Notes under the pieces: generated by a model
What the model was told of the DNA's origin: nothing
The model's input: the letters and a program-made list of their open reading frames with translations, nothing else
Databases searched by the model: none
NCBI GenBank assembly: GCA_020444165.1
Contig: JAHLLK010000067.1
Location: forward strand, 1-33,472
Length of the DNA: 33,472 nt
Source of the DNA: Deltaproteobacteria bacterium
Lineage (GTDB): Bacteria > Desulfobacterota > Desulfarculia > Desulfarculales > Desulfarculaceae
Reading direction: 5' to 3'
Part shown: piece by piece, positions 20,966 through 30,209 of the stretch
How positions within the stretch are numbered: the first letter of the stretch is position 1
Layout: every line of letters begins with the position of its first letter
Program-made: the position numbers and the translations under genes

Positions 20966-23238
20966 ACAACCCGGCGATCATCGGGGCCAGCCTGCCCCGC
21001 CTGGACGGCCGCCAGAAGGTCACCGGCCAGGCCCTGTACGCCGACGACCTCACCCTGCCCGGCGCGCTGGTGGGCGCGCTCCTCCGGAGCCCCCTGCCCC
21101 ACGCCCGCATCAAGCGCATCGACGTGAAAAAGGCCCGGGCCCTGAAGGGGGTCAAGGACGTCATCATCGGGGCCGACACCCCCCAGGTGAGCTTTGGCAA
21201 TTGGCGGCTCTTCCCCCAGACCCAGGACGAACTGCCCCTGGCCGTGGACAAGGTGCGCTTCGTGGGTGACGAGGTGGCCGCGGTGGCGGCCATCGACCGG
21301 GAGACCGCGGAGAAGGCGCTGGCCCTCATCGAGGTGGAGTACGAGGAGCTGCCCGCGGTCTACGACGTGGAGGAAGCCATCGCCGCGGGGGCTTCGCTCT
21401 TGCACGAGGGCTGCCCGGGGGGCAACGTCAGCCTGGACCGCAAGATCTCCTACGGCGACCTGGCGGAGGGCTTCAAGAAAGCCCACCTGGTCCTGGAGAA
21501 CACCTTCCGGGTGCACGCGGTGAGCCACGCCTACCTGGAGCCCTGCTCCTGCCTGGCCAAGCCCGAGGAGGGCGGCCGCGTCACCCTGTGGACCAGCACC
21601 CAGACCCCCTACATCGTGCAGTGCCTCCTGGCCGCCACCCTGGGCATCCCCGAGAACCACGTGCGGATCATCAAGCCCGCGGTGGGCGGCGGCTTCGGCG
21701 GCAAGATGGAACTCCGCAAATGGGAGTTCGCCGCTTCCTTCATGGCGCTCCGCACCGGCCGGCCGGTGAAGTTCACCCTGACCCGGGAAGAAGAGCTGGC
21801 CTACGGCCGCCGCCGCCACGCCATGCTCATCCGCTCCAAGGTGGGCTTTACCAAGGACGGGCTGTTGACCGCCAAGGAGTTCGACGTGCTCCTGGACGGC
21901 GGGGCCTACAACTCCATGGGCCCCACGGCCACCTTCCTCTGCGGCAACTTCGGGGCCATGCTCTACCGCTACCCCGCCTACCGCTATTTGGGCCGCCACG
22001 TCTACACCAACAAGCCCCCGGCCGGGGCCATGCGCGGCTTCGGCGCGCCCCAGGCCCTGTTCGCGGCCGAAAGCCAGATGAACATGGCGGCAGCCGAGCT
22101 GGGCCTCGACCCCATCGACCTCCGGCTCAAGAACGCCATGGTGACCGGCGACGAGATCCCGGAAGTGGCCACCATCAGCTCCTGCGGCTTCAAGGAATCC
22201 CTGGAGGAAGTCCGCAAGATGAGCGGCTGGGACGAGAAGCGGGGGGCCGCCGAACCGGGCCGGGGCCTCGGGGTGGGCTGCTACAGCTTCATCTCCGGCG
22301 GGGTGTTCAACTGGTTCAACACCAACTACAACTTCGCCACCGCCGAGGTGCGGGTGTTCGAGGACGGCACCGCCCATCTCTTGACCATGGCCGCGGACAT
22401 CGGCCAGGGCTCGGACACGGTGCTCCGCCAGATCCTGGCCGGGGCCCTGGGCATCAGCATCGACAAGATCCGCCTCACCGCGGCCGACACGGCCGTGACC
22501 CCCAAGGCCGACCTGGGCACCTGGGGCAGCCGGGTCACCCTCATGGCCGGCAACGCGGTGTTGAAGGCGGCCGAGAAGATCAAGGAAATGCTGATCCCGG
22601 TGATCTTCTCGGAGTTCAACCTCAATCAGATCCACGACGTGGGCTTTGGCGACGACCGGGTCTTTGTCAAGGCCCGGCCGGAAAAGGGCCTGCCCTTTGG
22701 CCAGTGCGTGTACAAGGCCCTGAAGGGCCGCCGCGGCGAGCCGCTGACCGCTTTTGGCGGGTACACCCCCCGCAACAAGGGCCTGGTGAGCCCGGCCTTC
22801 TCCTTCGGGGCCCAGGTGGCCGAGGTGGCCGTGGACACCCAGACCGGCCTGATCCAGGTGGAGAAGATGTACACCGCCCACGACTGCGGGGTGCCCATCA
22901 ACAAGATGGCCGTGGAAGGCCAGTTGGAGGGCTCCATCCACATGGGCCTGGGCTATGCCCTGATGGAAGATCTGGTGATGAAGGACGGCAAGACCTTGAA
23001 CACCACCTTCCTGGACTACAAGCTGCCCACCGCCCAGGACATGCCGCCCAGCGAGTCGCTGGAGGTGGAGACCTACGAGCCCGAGGGTCCCTTTGGGGCC
23101 AAGGAAGCCGGCGAGGGCCTGGTGAGCCCCACGGCCCCGGCCATTGCCGAGGCGGTGTTCCAGGCCACGGGCTACCGCTGCATGGACCTGCCCATCACCC
23201 CGGAGAAGGTGCTCCGGGCCCTGGGCAAGCTGAAATAA
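20962..23238 (+). CDS. molybdenum hydroxylase molybdopterin-binding subunit
   Basis: A 758-residue catalytic subunit of the xanthine dehydrogenase family. Molybdopterin-contact loops include VGGGFGGKMELR (241-252) and GAMRGFGAPQ (355-364). The Glu expected to act as general base is E718, in KEAGEGLVSP. Length and domain order are normal. It lacks the AYRCSFR loop of CO dehydrogenases, so it is not CoxL. The general style resembles aryl-acyl-CoA or purine-type enzymes, but substrate pockets cannot be read reliably. The start ATG at 20962 has AGGAGGTGA just upstream and overlaps the FAD-subunit stop. No cofactor-maturation gene or transporter is adjacent, so the substrate (aromatic, N-heterocyclic or aldehyde) remains open. 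Confidence 0.92.
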   Translation: MNNPAIIGASLPRLDGRQKVTGQALYADDLTLPGALVGALLRSPLPHARIKRIDVKKARALKGVKDVIIGADTPQVSFGNWRLFPQTQDELPLAVDKVRFVGDEVAAVAAIDRETAEKALALIEVEYEELPAVYDVEEAIAAGASLLHEGCPGGNVSLDRKISYGDLAEGFKKAHLVLENTFRVHAVSHAYLEPCSCLAKPEEGGRVTLWTSTQTPYIVQCLLAATLGIPENHVRIIKPAVGGGFGGKMELRKWEFAASFMALRTGRPVKFTLTREEELAYGRRRHAMLIRSKVGFTKDGLLTAKEFDVLLDGGAYNSMGPTATFLCGNFGAMLYRYPAYRYLGRHVYTNKPPAGAMRGFGAPQALFAAESQMNMAAAELGLDPIDLRLKNAMVTGDEIPEVATISSCGFKESLEEVRKMSGWDEKRGAAEPGRGLGVGCYSFISGGVFNWFNTNYNFATAEVRVFEDGTAHLLTMAADIGQGSDTVLRQILAGALGISIDKIRLTAADTAVTPKADLGTWGSRVTLMAGNAVLKAAEKIKEMLIPVIFSEFNLNQIHDVGFGDDRVFVKARPEKGLPFGQCVYKALKGRRGEPLTAFGGYTPRNKGLVSPAFSFGAQVAEVAVDTQTGLIQVEKMYTAHDCGVPINKMAVEGQLEGSIHMGLGYALMEDLVMKDGKTLNTTFLDYKLPTAQDMPPSESLEVETYEPEGPFGAKEAGEGLVSPTAPAIAEAVFQATGYRCMDLPITPEKVLRALGKLK

Positions 23239-23274
23239 CCCCGCGCCCCCGGGCGCAGGCGACAGCAAAATCAG

Positions 23275-23311
23275 ACGCGGCAGGGTGATCCCTGCCGCGT
23301 CTTCAATTTTT
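23275..23311 (+). terminator. intrinsic terminator of the hydroxylase operon
   Basis: An 11-bp perfect stem, ACGCGGCAGGG / CCCTGCCGCGT, with a TGAT loop, followed by CTTCAATTTTT. It begins 37 bases after the Mo-subunit stop. This is the best rho-independent terminator in the window. Confidence 0.88.
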
Positions 23312-23388
23312 GCGGGAACCAGCCATCCTTGGCTGGTTTTGGATATATGATTGATTCATGTCTGGATTACCTGGGAAAGGAGAGCCCC

Positions 23389-24039
23389 TTGAAACTATTC
23401 GCCATCAACGGGAGTCCCCGGAAAAAGCACAACACCGCCACCCTGGTGGGTCAGGCCCTGGAAGGGGCGGCCTCGGCGGGGGCGGAGACCGAGCTGGTGC
23501 ATCTGTATGACCTCAAATATACCGGCTGCGTGAGCTGCTTTTTGTGCAAGCGGCTGGACCGCCAGCGGGACGGCATCTGTTTTTTCCAGGACGGGCTGAC
23601 TCCGCTGCTGGAGCGCATCCAAGCGGCGGACGCCTTGCTCATCGGCTCCCCGGTATACTTCGGAACGGAAACCGCGGCCACCCGGGCCTTTATGGAGCGG
23701 CTGTGCTTCCCCTGCATCAAGTACGCGGTGGATATGAGATCCCTGTTCCCCAAACGCATCCCCACCGCCGTGCTCTACACCATGAACGTGGATGAAGCCA
23801 CCCTGCAGGCCAACAACTACCAGGCGCATTTCGACAAGACCAAAATGTTCCTGGAGCTGTGTTTGGGCCCCTGCGAACAGCTTCTTTCCGTCGACACCTT
23901 GCAGTATGACGACTATGACAAGTTCGAATCGGAAAAGTTTGACCACGTCGCCAAGCAAAAACGCCACGCCGGGGTTTTCCCCCAGGATTGCCGGGCCGCC
24001 TTTGAGCTGGGGGTGCGCCTGGTTTCGGGAGCAAGATAA
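23389..24039 (+). CDS. flavodoxin-family (NADPH-dependent FMN reductase-like) protein with clustered cysteines
   Basis: About 216 residues. The N-terminus KLFAINGSPRKKHNTATL (about 2-19) is the FMN phosphate-binding loop of this family, and IGSPVYFGTETAATRAFMERL (about 85-105) forms the isoalloxazine-side segment. Between them, GCVSCFLCKRLDRQRDGIC (about 47-65) has CX2CX2C and a further Cys, like the compact Fe-S motif of iron-sulfur flavoproteins, so an [4Fe-4S] cluster is possible. TTG at 23389 is chosen because AAAGGAG lies 6 bases upstream; the frame opens at 23329, but that stretch follows the terminator. It is separate from the hydroxylase operon in transcription but could supply electrons to it. 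Confidence 0.82.
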   Translation: MKLFAINGSPRKKHNTATLVGQALEGAASAGAETELVHLYDLKYTGCVSCFLCKRLDRQRDGICFFQDGLTPLLERIQAADALLIGSPVYFGTETAATRAFMERLCFPCIKYAVDMRSLFPKRIPTAVLYTMNVDEATLQANNYQAHFDKTKMFLELCLGPCEQLLSVDTLQYDDYDKFESEKFDHVAKQKRHAGVFPQDCRAAFELGVRLVSGAR

Positions 24040-24069
24040 GCCTGGGCTCACTCCTAAGTCCGACTAAAA

Positions 24070-24110
24070 AGGCCGCCAACCGGGGGAAGGAAATCCCCTG
24101 GTCGCGGCCT
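24070..24110 (-). terminator. terminator between convergent genes
   Basis: AGGCCGC at 24070-24076 pairs with GCGGCCT at 24104-24110, with an inner ACCGGGG/CCCCTGGT helix. On the minus strand the stem is followed by TTTTTAGT, a proper T-run, so it would end the LysE-type transcript. It can also serve the flavodoxin gene, which ends at 24039 on the plus strand. Confidence 0.65.
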
Positions 24111-24199
24111 AGCCCGGATATATCATGAGAAGAGGGAGGCCAAGTCGAGGCCGATCTATATTCAGATTCTTTCTTCCGCTGTTGTTTTACGCCCCGGAC

Positions 24200-24330
24200 A
24201 GGCACAGCCAGAGGTTCGCCGGCAAGGCGACGGACAAGCGACAACCGGAGGCGTAGCCTCAGCTACGTCGAGGTTGGAGCGAAGTCCGCAACGCAGCCGG
24301 CGGGCATCTGGCGCAGCCGCCCCCTCGTCA
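24200..24330. repeat. structured intergenic element with CGTAGC-CTCA-GCTACG hairpin
   Basis: About 130 bases rich in short inverted repeats. The core is a perfect 6-bp hairpin at 24252-24267, followed by the sequence GTTGGAGCGAAGTCCGCAAC and GCAGCCGGCGGGC. It has no coding character and lies between convergent genes. The style (short hairpin followed by a CGCAACGCAG-like tail) is that of a dispersed intergenic repeat in deltaproteobacteria, but that is from memory and unverified. Confidence 0.45.
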
Positions 24331-24338
24331 TGAAATAC

Positions 24339-24956
24339 CTAAAACCAACCTAATAGCCTGAGGCCCTCCCGGGCCAAGAGGAAAGCCAGCACGGCCAGGG
24401 CCAGTCCCAAGCCGCGCATCACATAGACGTAGGGCCGGCCGGTGAGCCAGGACCGGGCCCGGCCCGTGGCCCAGGCCAGGGACAGCTTGGCCCCCACCAG
24501 GCCCAGGTAAAAGGAGCCCAGGAACTCCCCCCCGCCCACCCAGCTCTCCCGGGCGTGCCAGAGGCACAAGGGCGCGCCCACGGTCACCCAGAAGAGATAG
24601 GGATGGGGGCTCAGGAAGTTGGCCAGGATTCCCTGCCGCAGGGCGTGGGGGGCCTCCCGGGCGCCCTCGGGGTCCAGAGGCCGCGCGGTGGCCGAATCCC
24701 AGGCCAGGTGCAGCACAAACCCTGCCCCGGCCAGGGACACGGCGCCCAGGGCGGCCCCGAAACGCTCCACCCCGCTCACCAGCCACAGGCAGGCCGCCAC
24801 GATGGGCGGGTCGGTCACCAGGGGAGCCAGGGCCACCTTGGAACCCTCGGCCACGCCGTGCCGGAGGGTATTGGCCAGCACCAGGACAGACAGGGGCCCT
24901 GGCGAAAAGCCCGCCGCCAGGCCCATCAAGAGTCCGCTGGTCAACGCCGCCCACAT
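24339..24956 (-). CDS. LysE/RhtB family exporter
   Basis: A 205-residue membrane protein with about six hydrophobic segments. The N-terminus MWAALTSGLLMGLAAGFSPGPLSVLVLANTLRHG carries the family signature FSPGP and the following helix. An Asp-Pro-Pro-containing second segment (LVTDPPIVAACLWLV) and the NFLSPHPYLFWVTVG region are also typical. LysE/RhtB proteins export amino acids or related small solutes; the substrate here is unknown. The start ATG at 24956 has AGGAGG about 7 bases upstream; the longer frame to 25169 is GC-rich and unused. It is monocistronic, convergent with the flavodoxin gene and divergent from the hybrid kinase gene. Confidence 0.85.
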   Translation of the reverse strand: MWAALTSGLLMGLAAGFSPGPLSVLVLANTLRHGVAEGSKVALAPLVTDPPIVAACLWLVSGVERFGAALGAVSLAGAGFVLHLAWDSATARPLDPEGAREAPHALRQGILANFLSPHPYLFWVTVGAPLCLWHARESWVGGGEFLGSFYLGLVGAKLSLAWATGRARSWLTGRPYVYVMRGLGLALAVLAFLLAREGLRLLGWF

Positions 24957-25370
24957 TCCGCACCTCCTGTCGCCATCCGCCGCCCGGTGACCCCGCCGGC
25001 ACTCCCGGCGCTGGGCGGCCCCGCACCGCCCCGCGGCGGGCCACCTCCTGACCGTCCTGGGTTGCAGCCCTGCGCGAGGGCATCCTCCGGCCCGGGGCCG
25101 GTCCTTCTCCTTACCCCAAAACCTTGCCCCCTGCCAAGCAGGGCTGCGCTTCCTGCCGCCGCTTGCCAACTCTTGGTCGACATGTTAGCTTCGCGCGCAG
25201 ACTGCCCCCAGAGGAAAAACCCGGACCGCGTCCCGGTCCGCGGCGGGCCAAATCTTGGCGTCGCGCCGGGTATATCTTGGGCGTCAGGGTGGCGGCGCGT
25301 GCTATGGTGAGAAGAGTTTGTGTTCGCCGGGTCCGCGGGGGCCGGCGTCCGGTGGGGCAAGGGGGGCATC

Positions 25371-27884
25371 ATGGGTCATCACGAGATGGACGGCTACAAC
25401 TCCCCTGAACTGGCGCGGTTGCAGGCCAGGGTCCGCGAACTGGAAACGGAGCTGGCCAGGAAGGCGCGCCTGGAAACCGCGCTCAAAGAGAGCGAGGACC
25501 GCTTCCGCCTGCTGTACGAGCGGGCGCCCTTGAGCTACCAATCCCTGGATCAAGACGGCAACTTTCTGGCCGTGAACCAGGCCTGGCTGGACTGCCTGGG
25601 CTACACGGCCGAGGAGGTATTGGGCCGCAACTTCGCCGAGTTTCTCCTGCCCGAATGGCAGGAGCATTTCCGGGAGAATTTTCCGCGCTTCAAGGCCATG
25701 GGCGAGGTCCTGGGCGTGGAGTTCGAGATGCGGAAGAAGGATGGCACGCCCGTGCTGGTCTCTTTCACCGGCAGGATCGGCTACGACCCCGACGGCAGTT
25801 TCCGCCAAACCCACTGCATCTTCTCGGACATCACCAAGTCGCGGAAGGGCGATCTGGCCCTACAGGAAAGCCAGGCCCGCTACAGCGCCTTGTTCGAGCA
25901 GTCCCCGGTGGCGATCTGGGAGGAAGACTTCTCCCTGGTCAAGGAGGAGCTGGACCGCCAGGGCGCCTCCGACCCCCAGGCCCTGCGGGAGTATTTCCGC
26001 CAGCATCCCGAGGCGGTGTACCAGTTGGCCTCCCTGGTGCGCATCACGGACGTGAACCAGGAAAGCCTCCGGGTCTTCGGGGTGCGGGACAAGGAAGAGC
26101 TGGTCCGCAATCTGTCCTTCTACTTCGATGCAAGCTCCCTGGATATTTTCCGCGAGGAGCTTTTGACCTTGGCTGGTGGAGGCTCCCGCTTCGAGGCCGA
26201 GATCCCCATCCGGGATTTGGAGGGGCAACAGCGGGTGGTGCTGCTGCAAATGGTGGTATGCACCGGTTATGAGGACACCTGGCGACGGGCGCTGATCTCC
26301 TTCCTGGACATCACCGGCCGCAAGGAGGCCGAGAACGCCCTCCGGGAAAGCGAGGCCCGCTACCGGAATCTCTACCACCAGACCCCGGTGATGCTGCACT
26401 CCATCGACCCTCAGGGCCTCCTGGTGAGCGTGAGTGATTACTGGCTCAGCAAGTTGGGCTACCGCCGGGAGGAGGTGCTGGGCCACTCCCCGGCGGAGTT
26501 CTTCACGCCAGAGTCCCGGCGCCGCGCCGCGGATATCGAGATGCCCCGGTTTTTCGCCACGGGCATCGCCCAAGATATTCCCTATCAGATGGTCACCAAG
26601 AACGGCAAGGTGCTGGACGTGCTGCTGTCCGCCACCATGGAGCGGAACGCCCAGGGCCGCATGGTCCGCTCCCTGGCCGTGATCGAAGACATCACCAGCC
26701 GCAGGGAGGCCGAAGCCGAGCGCCAGCGCATGGAGGAGCAGCTCCGCCAAGCCCACAAGATGCAGGCCATGGGCACCCTGGCCGGGGGCATTGCCCATGA
26801 TTTCAACAACATCATGGGTGCGATCATGGGCTATGCCGAGCTGGCCCTGGACCTGGCCGAGGAGAGGGAAAACAACTCCGACGAGCTGGGCCAAATTTTG
26901 AAGGCCACCACCCGGGCCCGCGACCTGGTGCGCCAGATCATGACCTTCAGCCGCAAGACCCCGGTGGACCTGCAGCCGGTGGACCTGAATCAGGAGGTGA
27001 CCCAGGCGGTGGAGCTGCTGCGCCGCACCATCCCCCGCATGGTGCAGATCGACCTTGACCTGCCTGCGGGTCTGCCCCTGATCCAGGGCAACCCCAACCA
27101 GCTCAGCCAAGTGCTCTTCTGCCTGGTCACCAACGCCCGGGACGCCATGCCCGACGGGGGGCAGATCCAGGTTCAGACCGCGCGGCTGGGCGGGGCGCCG
27201 CCCCCGGAGATGACCGAGGGGCAAAGGGCCGAGGGGGAGTATGTGCGGCTCATGGTAAAAGACACCGGCCTGGGCATGGATGCGGAAACCCTGCGCCAGA
27301 TCTATGACCCCTTCTTCACCACCAAGGAAGTGGGCCAGGGCACCGGTTTGGGGCTATCCACGGTGCACGGCATCGTCAAGTCCCACGGCGGCTTCATCCA
27401 CTGCCAGAGCCAGCCCGGCCAGGGTACGGTGTTCCACATCCACTTCCCGGCCTTTGCGGAAGGCGCCCTGCCGGCAGCGTCGGACCTTCAGACCGGTGCG
27501 GCGCCGGGCGGCCGGGAGACCCTGCTCCTGGTGGATGACGAGCCGGCCATCCTCATTACCGGCGCCCGCCTTTTGGAGGGAGCCGGCTACCGGGTCTTGC
27601 AGGCCACCAGCGGGGAAGAGGCCCTGGCCATGTACTTGCGGACAGGCGCCGGCAACATCGACCTGGTAATAACCGATCTCGGCATGCCGGGGTTGAGCGG
27701 ACTCAAGCTGTTGGCCGCGCTCCGGCAACTGAACCCCGCGGCCAAGCTCCTGGTGGCCAGCGGCTACGCCGCGGATGATTTCGTGGAAAAGGCGCGGGCC
27801 GCCGGCGCGCGGGCCTTTGTGGCCAAGCCCTTCCGCAAGGCGGAGATGTTGGCCACCATCCGGCAGGTGCTGGACCAGGACTAG
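25371..27884 (+). CDS. hybrid sensor histidine kinase (PAS-PAS-PAS-HisKA-HATPase-REC)
   Basis: A cytoplasmic 837-residue kinase with no membrane segment. A short coiled coil (about 12-40) is followed by PAS1 (40-158), PAS2 (165-318, beginning with the distinctive [16 protein letters not shown]) and PAS3 (325-447). HisKA has H476 in [20 protein letters not shown]. The HATPase has N588, G1 DTGLG (631-635), F-box YDPFF and G2 GQGTGLGL (655-662). A C-terminal receiver (715-835) has DDE at 722-724, D769, S797 and K819. All catalytic residues are present, so it can autophosphorylate and pass phosphate to its own receiver. The start ATG at 25371 has an AGGGGGG site upstream. No Hpt gene or DNA-binding regulator is adjacent; the next gene encodes a HAMP sensor. 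Confidence 0.93.
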   Translation: MGHHEMDGYNSPELARLQARVRELETELARKARLETALKESEDRFRLLYERAPLSYQSLDQDGNFLAVNQAWLDCLGYTAEEVLGRNFAEFLLPEWQEHFRENFPRFKAMGEVLGVEFEMRKKDGTPVLVSFTGRIGYDPDGSFRQTHCIFSDITKSRKGDLALQESQARYSALFEQSPVAIWEEDFSLVKEELDRQGASDPQALREYFRQHPEAVYQLASLVRITDVNQESLRVFGVRDKEELVRNLSFYFDASSLDIFREELLTLAGGGSRFEAEIPIRDLEGQQRVVLLQMVVCTGYEDTWRRALISFLDITGRKEAENALRESEARYRNLYHQTPVMLHSIDPQGLLVSVSDYWLSKLGYRREEVLGHSPAEFFTPESRRRAADIEMPRFFATGIAQDIPYQMVTKNGKVLDVLLSATMERNAQGRMVRSLAVIEDITSRREAEAERQRMEEQLRQAHKMQAMGTLAGGIAHDFNNIMGAIMGYAELALDLAEERENNSDELGQILKATTRARDLVRQIMTFSRKTPVDLQPVDLNQEVTQAVELLRRTIPRMVQIDLDLPAGLPLIQGNPNQLSQVLFCLVTNARDAMPDGGQIQVQTARLGGAPPPEMTEGQRAEGEYVRLMVKDTGLGMDAETLRQIYDPFFTTKEVGQGTGLGLSTVHGIVKSHGGFIHCQSQPGQGTVFHIHFPAFAEGALPAASDLQTGAAPGGRETLLLVDDEPAILITGARLLEGAGYRVLQATSGEEALAMYLRTGAGNIDLVITDLGMPGLSGLKLLAALRQLNPAAKLLVASGYAADDFVEKARAAGARAFVAKPFRKAEMLATIRQVLDQD

Positions 27885-28054
27885 GCGAAAGTGGCAGAAT
27901 GGGCCCGGCAGGTTTCCCGGCCCGGCCCGCCAAACCCTGATAATGGCCGAGACTGGAAAATGCCGGAGCGCGCAGTCACGGGGGGCCAGAGACTCGCGCG
28001 AACCAACCGTTGACCCTAAAAAGACCACCAACCGGCCCCCGGCCGCGCCGCCCC

Positions 28055-29560
28055 ATGGAAAACCACGTGACCTCCCCGAACCCCGCGCCGGAGACGCCCG
28101 CCGTCTCCCGGGCTCCTCACGGCCTCGCCCGTTTTTTCAGCATAAAGTTCAGCCTGGTGGGAGCCCTGCTGCTCCTGGCCGTCACCTTTCTATTACCCGC
28201 CAGCCTGGAGGTGCACCAGGCCCACCAGCGCCTGGCTGAAAGCCGGCGCTTGGGCGAACTCTCCCAGGTGGGCATCGCCCTGTTCCGGGCGGTGCGGAAT
28301 TTCGGCTATGAGCGCGGCCGCACCAACGTGGTGTTGAACCACCAGGGTCCCCTGGCCGAGATGGCCGCCAACCGGGAGTTCATCCTGGCGCGGCGCCAGG
28401 AGGGCGAGGGGCACCTGGCCCGGGCCCTGGCCGCGCTCCAGGATTGGCCCCTGCCGGCCCTGGACCCGGTGCTGGCGGGCCTGGAGCAAATCCGCACCCG
28501 GGTGGCCGCGCTACGCCAAAAAACCACCGCCCAGATGGCCCTGGAGGCAGGGCAAAGGGACCCCGCCCTCGCCCAGACCTGGTTCCAGGCCATGACCCAC
28601 CTTATCTCCCGCCTGCGGGAGGTTTTGGAGATCCTCTGCCGGGAGCTCGCGCCCTATGACGGGCGCACCGCGGTGATCTCCGAGCTGATGCTAACCTCCC
28701 TGGCCATGCGCGACCAATGCGCCCCGGAAATGGCCCTGATCTCGGGGGCGATGCTCTCCGGCAAGCCCATGAGCCGGGAGATGTACCACAAGATATTGCA
28801 CTTGCGGGGCATGACCGACCAGTTGCGCCAGACCTTTCAGGTCTGGGGCCCCACCCTGGCCTCACCCGAGGCGCGGGAGCGGCTGGCGCGCTTCAACCAG
28901 CTCTACTTCACCCGCTACCTGCCCCTGGGCCGCCAGGTGCTGGAGGTGGCCCGGACGGCCGGGCCCTATGCCGTGAGCCAGAAGGAGTTCCTGGCCACCG
29001 GCGTGGAGACTCTGGAAGCCCTGGCCCAGGCCATGCAAAGCCTGGCCGAGGCGGGCGCCAGCCGGGCCGGGGAGATCCAGGCCCAGGCCCGCCACCGCTT
29101 CCAGCTCACCGCCGGCGTGCTGCTTTTGGGCCTGCTCCTGATCGGGGGCACCTCGCTGTTGGTGGTGCGCAAGATCATCACCCCCCTGGCCGAGATCACC
29201 AAGGTGACCCGGCGCATCGCCCGGCGGAGCTTCGTGGCCCCTGTCCCCTATGTGCAGCGGGAGGACGAGGTGGGCGCGGTGGCCCGGGCCGTGGACGTGC
29301 TCAAGGGCAACACCAGGCAGATGATCGCGGACTACGACGCCCTGGAGGAAAGCAAGGCCAAGCTGCAAGAGGCCATGGCCCGGGTGCGCGTCCCGGGCGG
29401 CCTGTTGCCCATCTGCTCCAGTTGCAAGAAGATCCGCGACGACCAGGGCTATTGGCAGCAGTTGGAGGTGTTCATCCGGGAAAACTCCGAGGCCGAGTTC
29501 ACCCACGGCATCTGCCCGGAATGCGCGCGGAAGCTTTATCCGGATTTTTATAAGGAGTAG
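28055..29560 (+). CDS. HAMP membrane sensor ending in a CxxC...CxxC module
   Basis: About 501 residues. TM1 is about 30-49. A long extracytoplasmic helical domain (about 50-345) begins with ERGRTNVVL, reminiscent of NIT-type (nitrate/nitrite) sensor domains. TM2 is about 346-365 and is followed by a HAMP domain (VVRKIITPLAEITKVTRRIA, about 363-420) and a coiled coil. It has no kinase, GGDEF or methyl-accepting domain. Instead it ends in LLPICSSCKKIRDDQGYW...HGICPECARKLYP (450-496), with C454/C457 and C487/C490, likely a small zinc or metal-binding unit. This module recurs as a tail on deltaproteobacterial sensors; its function is not established. The start is uncertain: ATG at 28055 has a poor ribosome site, and TTG at 28010 is an alternative. 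It is downstream of the hybrid kinase and may be its input or partner. Confidence 0.8.
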   Translation: MENHVTSPNPAPETPAVSRAPHGLARFFSIKFSLVGALLLLAVTFLLPASLEVHQAHQRLAESRRLGELSQVGIALFRAVRNFGYERGRTNVVLNHQGPLAEMAANREFILARRQEGEGHLARALAALQDWPLPALDPVLAGLEQIRTRVAALRQKTTAQMALEAGQRDPALAQTWFQAMTHLISRLREVLEILCRELAPYDGRTAVISELMLTSLAMRDQCAPEMALISGAMLSGKPMSREMYHKILHLRGMTDQLRQTFQVWGPTLASPEARERLARFNQLYFTRYLPLGRQVLEVARTAGPYAVSQKEFLATGVETLEALAQAMQSLAEAGASRAGEIQAQARHRFQLTAGVLLLGLLLIGGTSLLVVRKIITPLAEITKVTRRIARRSFVAPVPYVQREDEVGAVARAVDVLKGNTRQMIADYDALEESKAKLQEAMARVRVPGGLLPICSSCKKIRDDQGYWQQLEVFIRENSEAEFTHGICPECARKLYPDFYKE

Positions 29561-29940
29561 GGAGGGGACGGCAACCAGCGGAAATGACAGGTGGGCCACC
29601 TTGGAGCCCGATAGCGGCGAAGGCTCCTTGGTTGACAGGAGAACTTGTCGCTGGCTAAGATGACGCGTTTCATTGACCGATAAGGAAAGGTGAGGTTTTC
29701 TCTAGAACCTGACAGGTGACATCGAAAGCGCTTACAAGGGAGTGCTGGTCACCAACAGCCAGTTGAGCGGGCCGGGTACCGGGAAGGAGAACGCCGACTG
29801 AGCCCTGGGCCACGCCTGCCGCCCAAGGCTCCACCGGCGACCTCCGGGGGGAAGATCGTTAACCTGGCGGCCTGGCGGGCCGCCCGGCTCAAAAGTTGAT
29901 TGCGTGGGGGGCCTGCCAAGCCGGACATCGCCTGTGATGA
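29561..29940. other. intergenic junction without a recognised gene
   Basis: About 380 bases between the HAMP sensor and the transposase remnant. All frames are broken by stops or lack recognisable families. It may hold more decayed pieces of the same mobile element, but I could not align any segment convincingly. Confidence 0.5.
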
Positions 29941-30096
29941 GATGCATTTCACCTGGAGCATGAGTCCACTAAAGAGGAAATGCAGAAGGAGTTGGATGTG
30001 TACCTGGTCATCTACAGCACCAGATGACTTCATCAAGGGCGGGGCATGAACGTCAGTCCGCCGCCGCAGGCCTTCATGGATGGTCTGAAAAACTAC
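29941..30096 (+). pseudogene. C-terminal remnant of an IS481-type transposase
   Basis: In one frame the sequence reads HESTKEEMQKELDVYLVIY (29959 onward), then STR, a TGA stop at 30025-30027, then LHQGRGMNVSPPPQAFMDGLK. Intact DDE transposases of this kind end with YNTxRPHQGRGMNGRTPxQAF, so the stop replaces the Arg codon (CGA to TGA) and the Pro has become Leu. Everything upstream of 29938, including the catalytic core, is missing or unreadable, and no terminal inverted repeats were seen. It marks the boundary between the GC-rich backbone and the AT-richer segment that follows. Confidence 0.72.
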
Positions 30097-30209
30097 CGAT
30101 GGGAGCCTACTCTCAGGCGAATACTATTAGTGTTCAAAATAACGACAGGAACGCCATACCAGCGCCCTAGGCAATTTTGCAGCCTCTATGTCCACAGTTG
30201 TATTAGGAC

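Noticed and set aside
20884..23268. 794-residue open frame on the minus strand
   Set aside because: Antisense to the molybdopterin-binding subunit, which has intact active-site motifs.
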